From NCBI GenBank assembly GCA_019309665.1, contig JAFDFV010000089.1, forward strand, positions 1 to 7,090: 7,090 nt of DNA, in the 5' to 3' direction. The DNA is from Deltaproteobacteria bacterium (GTDB lineage: Bacteria > Desulfobacterota > Desulfobacteria > Desulfobacterales > ETH-SRB1). Within the stretch, counting starts at the first letter, position 1; every line of letters begins with the position of its first letter. The notes under the pieces were generated by a model that ran no database searches, had not been told where the DNA came from, and saw only the letters and a program-made list of their open reading frames with translations. The position numbers and the translations under genes were made by a program. Below are positions 5,753-7,090 of the stretch, piece by piece.

Positions 5753-5799
5753 AGTATAATCTATTTTTTTACGAGTTCATCAAAATTGAGGTGGATACG

Positions 5800-7090
5800 G
5801 TGTTGGCAAAGATTTTAGTAGTGGATGATGAGCAGCACATGCTCAAGCTGTTTGAAAAAATTCTCACAAGGCAAGGCCATGAGGTACAAACCGCGGCCAG
5901 TGGAACCGCGGCGATCAGTCTATTGGAAAACAATGACTTTGATCTAATATTTTCTGATCTTTTGATGCCGGACCTCGGCGGCATGGACCTGTTAAAGGAG
6001 GTAAAAGCCGGATATTCGGACATTCCTTTTATTGTAATCACGGCCTATGGCACCATCGAATCTGCGGTTGAGGCTATGAAGACAGGTGCATTCGACTATC
6101 TGACCAAGCCTTTTCGCAAAGATGATATTCTTCTGGTAACAGGCAAGGCCATAAAATATTGCGAACTTTGTAATGAGGTCAATCGACTCCGCAAGAAGCT
6201 GAAAGACAAAGATGGAGTTAAAAAGATTATTGGAAAGAGCAAAGCCATGCAGGATGTGTTGAAACTTGTTGCCATGGTGGCAGACAGCCAGGCGACAGTC
6301 CTGATCCAGGGAGAAAGCGGTACCGGTAAGGAGTTGATCGCCCGGCTTATTCACGACCTGAGCAGCCGGAAAGACAAACCTTTTATTGCTGTGGATTGCG
6401 GTGTTTTCCCGGAACATCTTTTGCAAAGTGAACTCTTCGGCCATGTCAAGGGGGCCTTTACCGGAGCGGTTAAAGATAAAAAAGGGCTGTTTATTGCGGC
6501 AGACAAGGGCACGCTTTTCTTAGATGAAATAGGAACTATTTCTCCGGCCGTGCAGTTGAATCTGCTCCGGGTGCTTCAGGAAAAAGAGGTAAGACCGGTA
6601 GGCGGCATTACCAATATTGAGGGAGATGTACGTGTGCTAGCAGCCACAAACATAAACATTGAGCAAGCCATGCATGAGGGAAGATTCCGAAGGGATCTTT
6701 ACTACCGGTTGGCTGTGGTCACCGTCGATCTGCCTCCGTTGAGGGAAAGAAGGTCTGATATCACTACGCTGGCATATTACTTTATGCGAAAATATGCTGC
6801 GATTTATGACAAAAAACTTTCCGATATCACGCCGGGGGCCATGAGCGCCATCATGCAAAATCCGTGGCCTGGAAATGTCAGAGAGCTTGAGAACGTCATG
6901 GAACGTGCGGTACTTCTAAGCACTGGATCACTTATTGATGAAGCTTCGCTGCCATTGCCTGTCAGACAAACAATGCCCTATAAAACCAGGAAGTTGAAAC
7001 CGTTCAAAACCGTAATCAAGACCGCTGGCCGGGAGGCGGAAAGGAAAGCTATATTAAAGGCACTGGAAGAGACAAGCGGCAATAAGACAA
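5800..7090 (+). CDS. sigma-54-dependent NtrC-family response regulator, 3' end missing
   Basis: 430 codons are visible and the frame is open at the window edge. The receiver domain has D9/D10, phospho-acceptor D53, T81 and K103 (KPF). The AAA+ domain has Walker A GESGTGKE (171-178), canonical GAFTGA loop (218-223), Walker B LFLDE ending at 242-243, arginine-finger region FRRDLYYRL (296-304) and a WPGNVRELEN motif. The Fis-type DNA-binding domain begins near the end (REAERKAILKALEETSGNKT) and is cut off in its helix-turn-helix; roughly 20-30 residues are probably missing. The GTG at 5800 is chosen because GAGGTGG (5788-5794) is well spaced; TTG at 5803 and GTG at 5791 are alternatives. All phosphorylation and ATPase residues are intact. 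It is likely partnered by the soluble kinase upstream and may also receive phosphate from the membrane kinase. The DEIG motif is followed by Thr where Asp is common. Confidence 0.93.
   Translation, partial: MLAKILVVDDEQHMLKLFEKILTRQGHEVQTAASGTAAISLLENNDFDLIFSDLLMPDLGGMDLLKEVKAGYSDIPFIVITAYGTIESAVEAMKTGAFDYLTKPFRKDDILLVTGKAIKYCELCNEVNRLRKKLKDKDGVKKIIGKSKAMQDVLKLVAMVADSQATVLIQGESGTGKELIARLIHDLSSRKDKPFIAVDCGVFPEHLLQSELFGHVKGAFTGAVKDKKGLFIAADKGTLFLDEIGTISPAVQLNLLRVLQEKEVRPVGGITNIEGDVRVLAATNINIEQAMHEGRFRRDLYYRLAVVTVDLPPLRERRSDITTLAYYFMRKYAAIYDKKLSDITPGAMSAIMQNPWPGNVRELENVMERAVLLSTGSLIDEASLPLPVRQTMPYKTRKLKPFKTVIKTAGREAERKAILKALEETSGNKT

Larger units (their letters stand above)
5361..5782. repeat. 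nested repeat element separating kinase and regulator
   Basis: Imperfect terminal inverted repeats bound this block: TGATGGCGTTGTAAAAAG at 5361-5378 and, inverted, TTTTTTACGAGTTCATCA at 5765-5782 (13 of 18 match). Inside are two direct-repeat copies (5422-5474 and 5701-5752) flanking a large palindrome (5530-5647). There is no supported gene. The left end overlaps the kinase stop codon and the right end lies six bases before the regulator's ribosome binding site. The arrangement reads as one small element that was later split by a second. Confidence 0.65.

Noticed and set aside
5769..6444. Minus-strand frames of 90 and 150 codons over the start of the right-hand regulator
   Set aside because: The plus-strand frame encodes a complete receiver domain and Walker A motif; the minus-strand frames are shadows.

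Overview
The window looks like part of a chromosome from an AT-rich, regulator-heavy Gram-negative bacterium. A deltaproteobacterium-type (Desulfobacterota, possibly sulfate-reducing) host fits best: two NtrB/NtrC-like sensor-regulator pairs sit back to back, a textbook sigma-54 promoter is present, and every sizeable intergenic gap is packed with palindromic elements. This assignment is inference from gene style; no taxonomic marker is present.

Layout from left to right. Positions 1-421 (minus strand) hold the first codons of a gene running off the left edge (1-23) and a 90-residue protein with one CBS motif (149-421). The CBS gene has a near-consensus sigma-54 promoter (548-564) and a palindrome in its predicted leader (455-520). 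Positions 422-1240 carry no gene but hold several inverted-repeat elements: 455-520, 798-1228 (bounded by CACGGA decamers), 874-949 and 997-1178. Positions 1241-3960 (minus strand) form a two-gene operon with a 2-nt gap: a membrane-bound PAS histidine kinase followed by a sigma-54-dependent response regulator with a GSFTGA loop. A good sigma-70-type promoter whose -10 box lies inside a 7+8+7 palindrome precedes it.

A divergent intergenic region with a perfect 27-bp inverted repeat (4113-4219) separates this operon from a second pair on the plus strand: a soluble PAS histidine kinase (4254-5363) and a second sigma-54-dependent response regulator (from 5800, cut off by the right edge inside its DNA-binding domain). 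The second pair is split by a 436-bp gap filled with nested repeats: imperfect terminal inverted repeats, two copies of a ~53-bp direct repeat, and a 33-bp-arm palindrome between them.

Working model: each kinase phosphorylates its neighbouring regulator, which then activates sigma-54 promoters. One sensor is anchored in the membrane and one is cytosolic, so they may integrate an envelope signal and an internal signal. The only sigma-54 promoter I see in the window is in front of the CBS gene, which makes that gene a candidate local target. No CRISPR array, tRNA, rRNA or transposase gene was seen.
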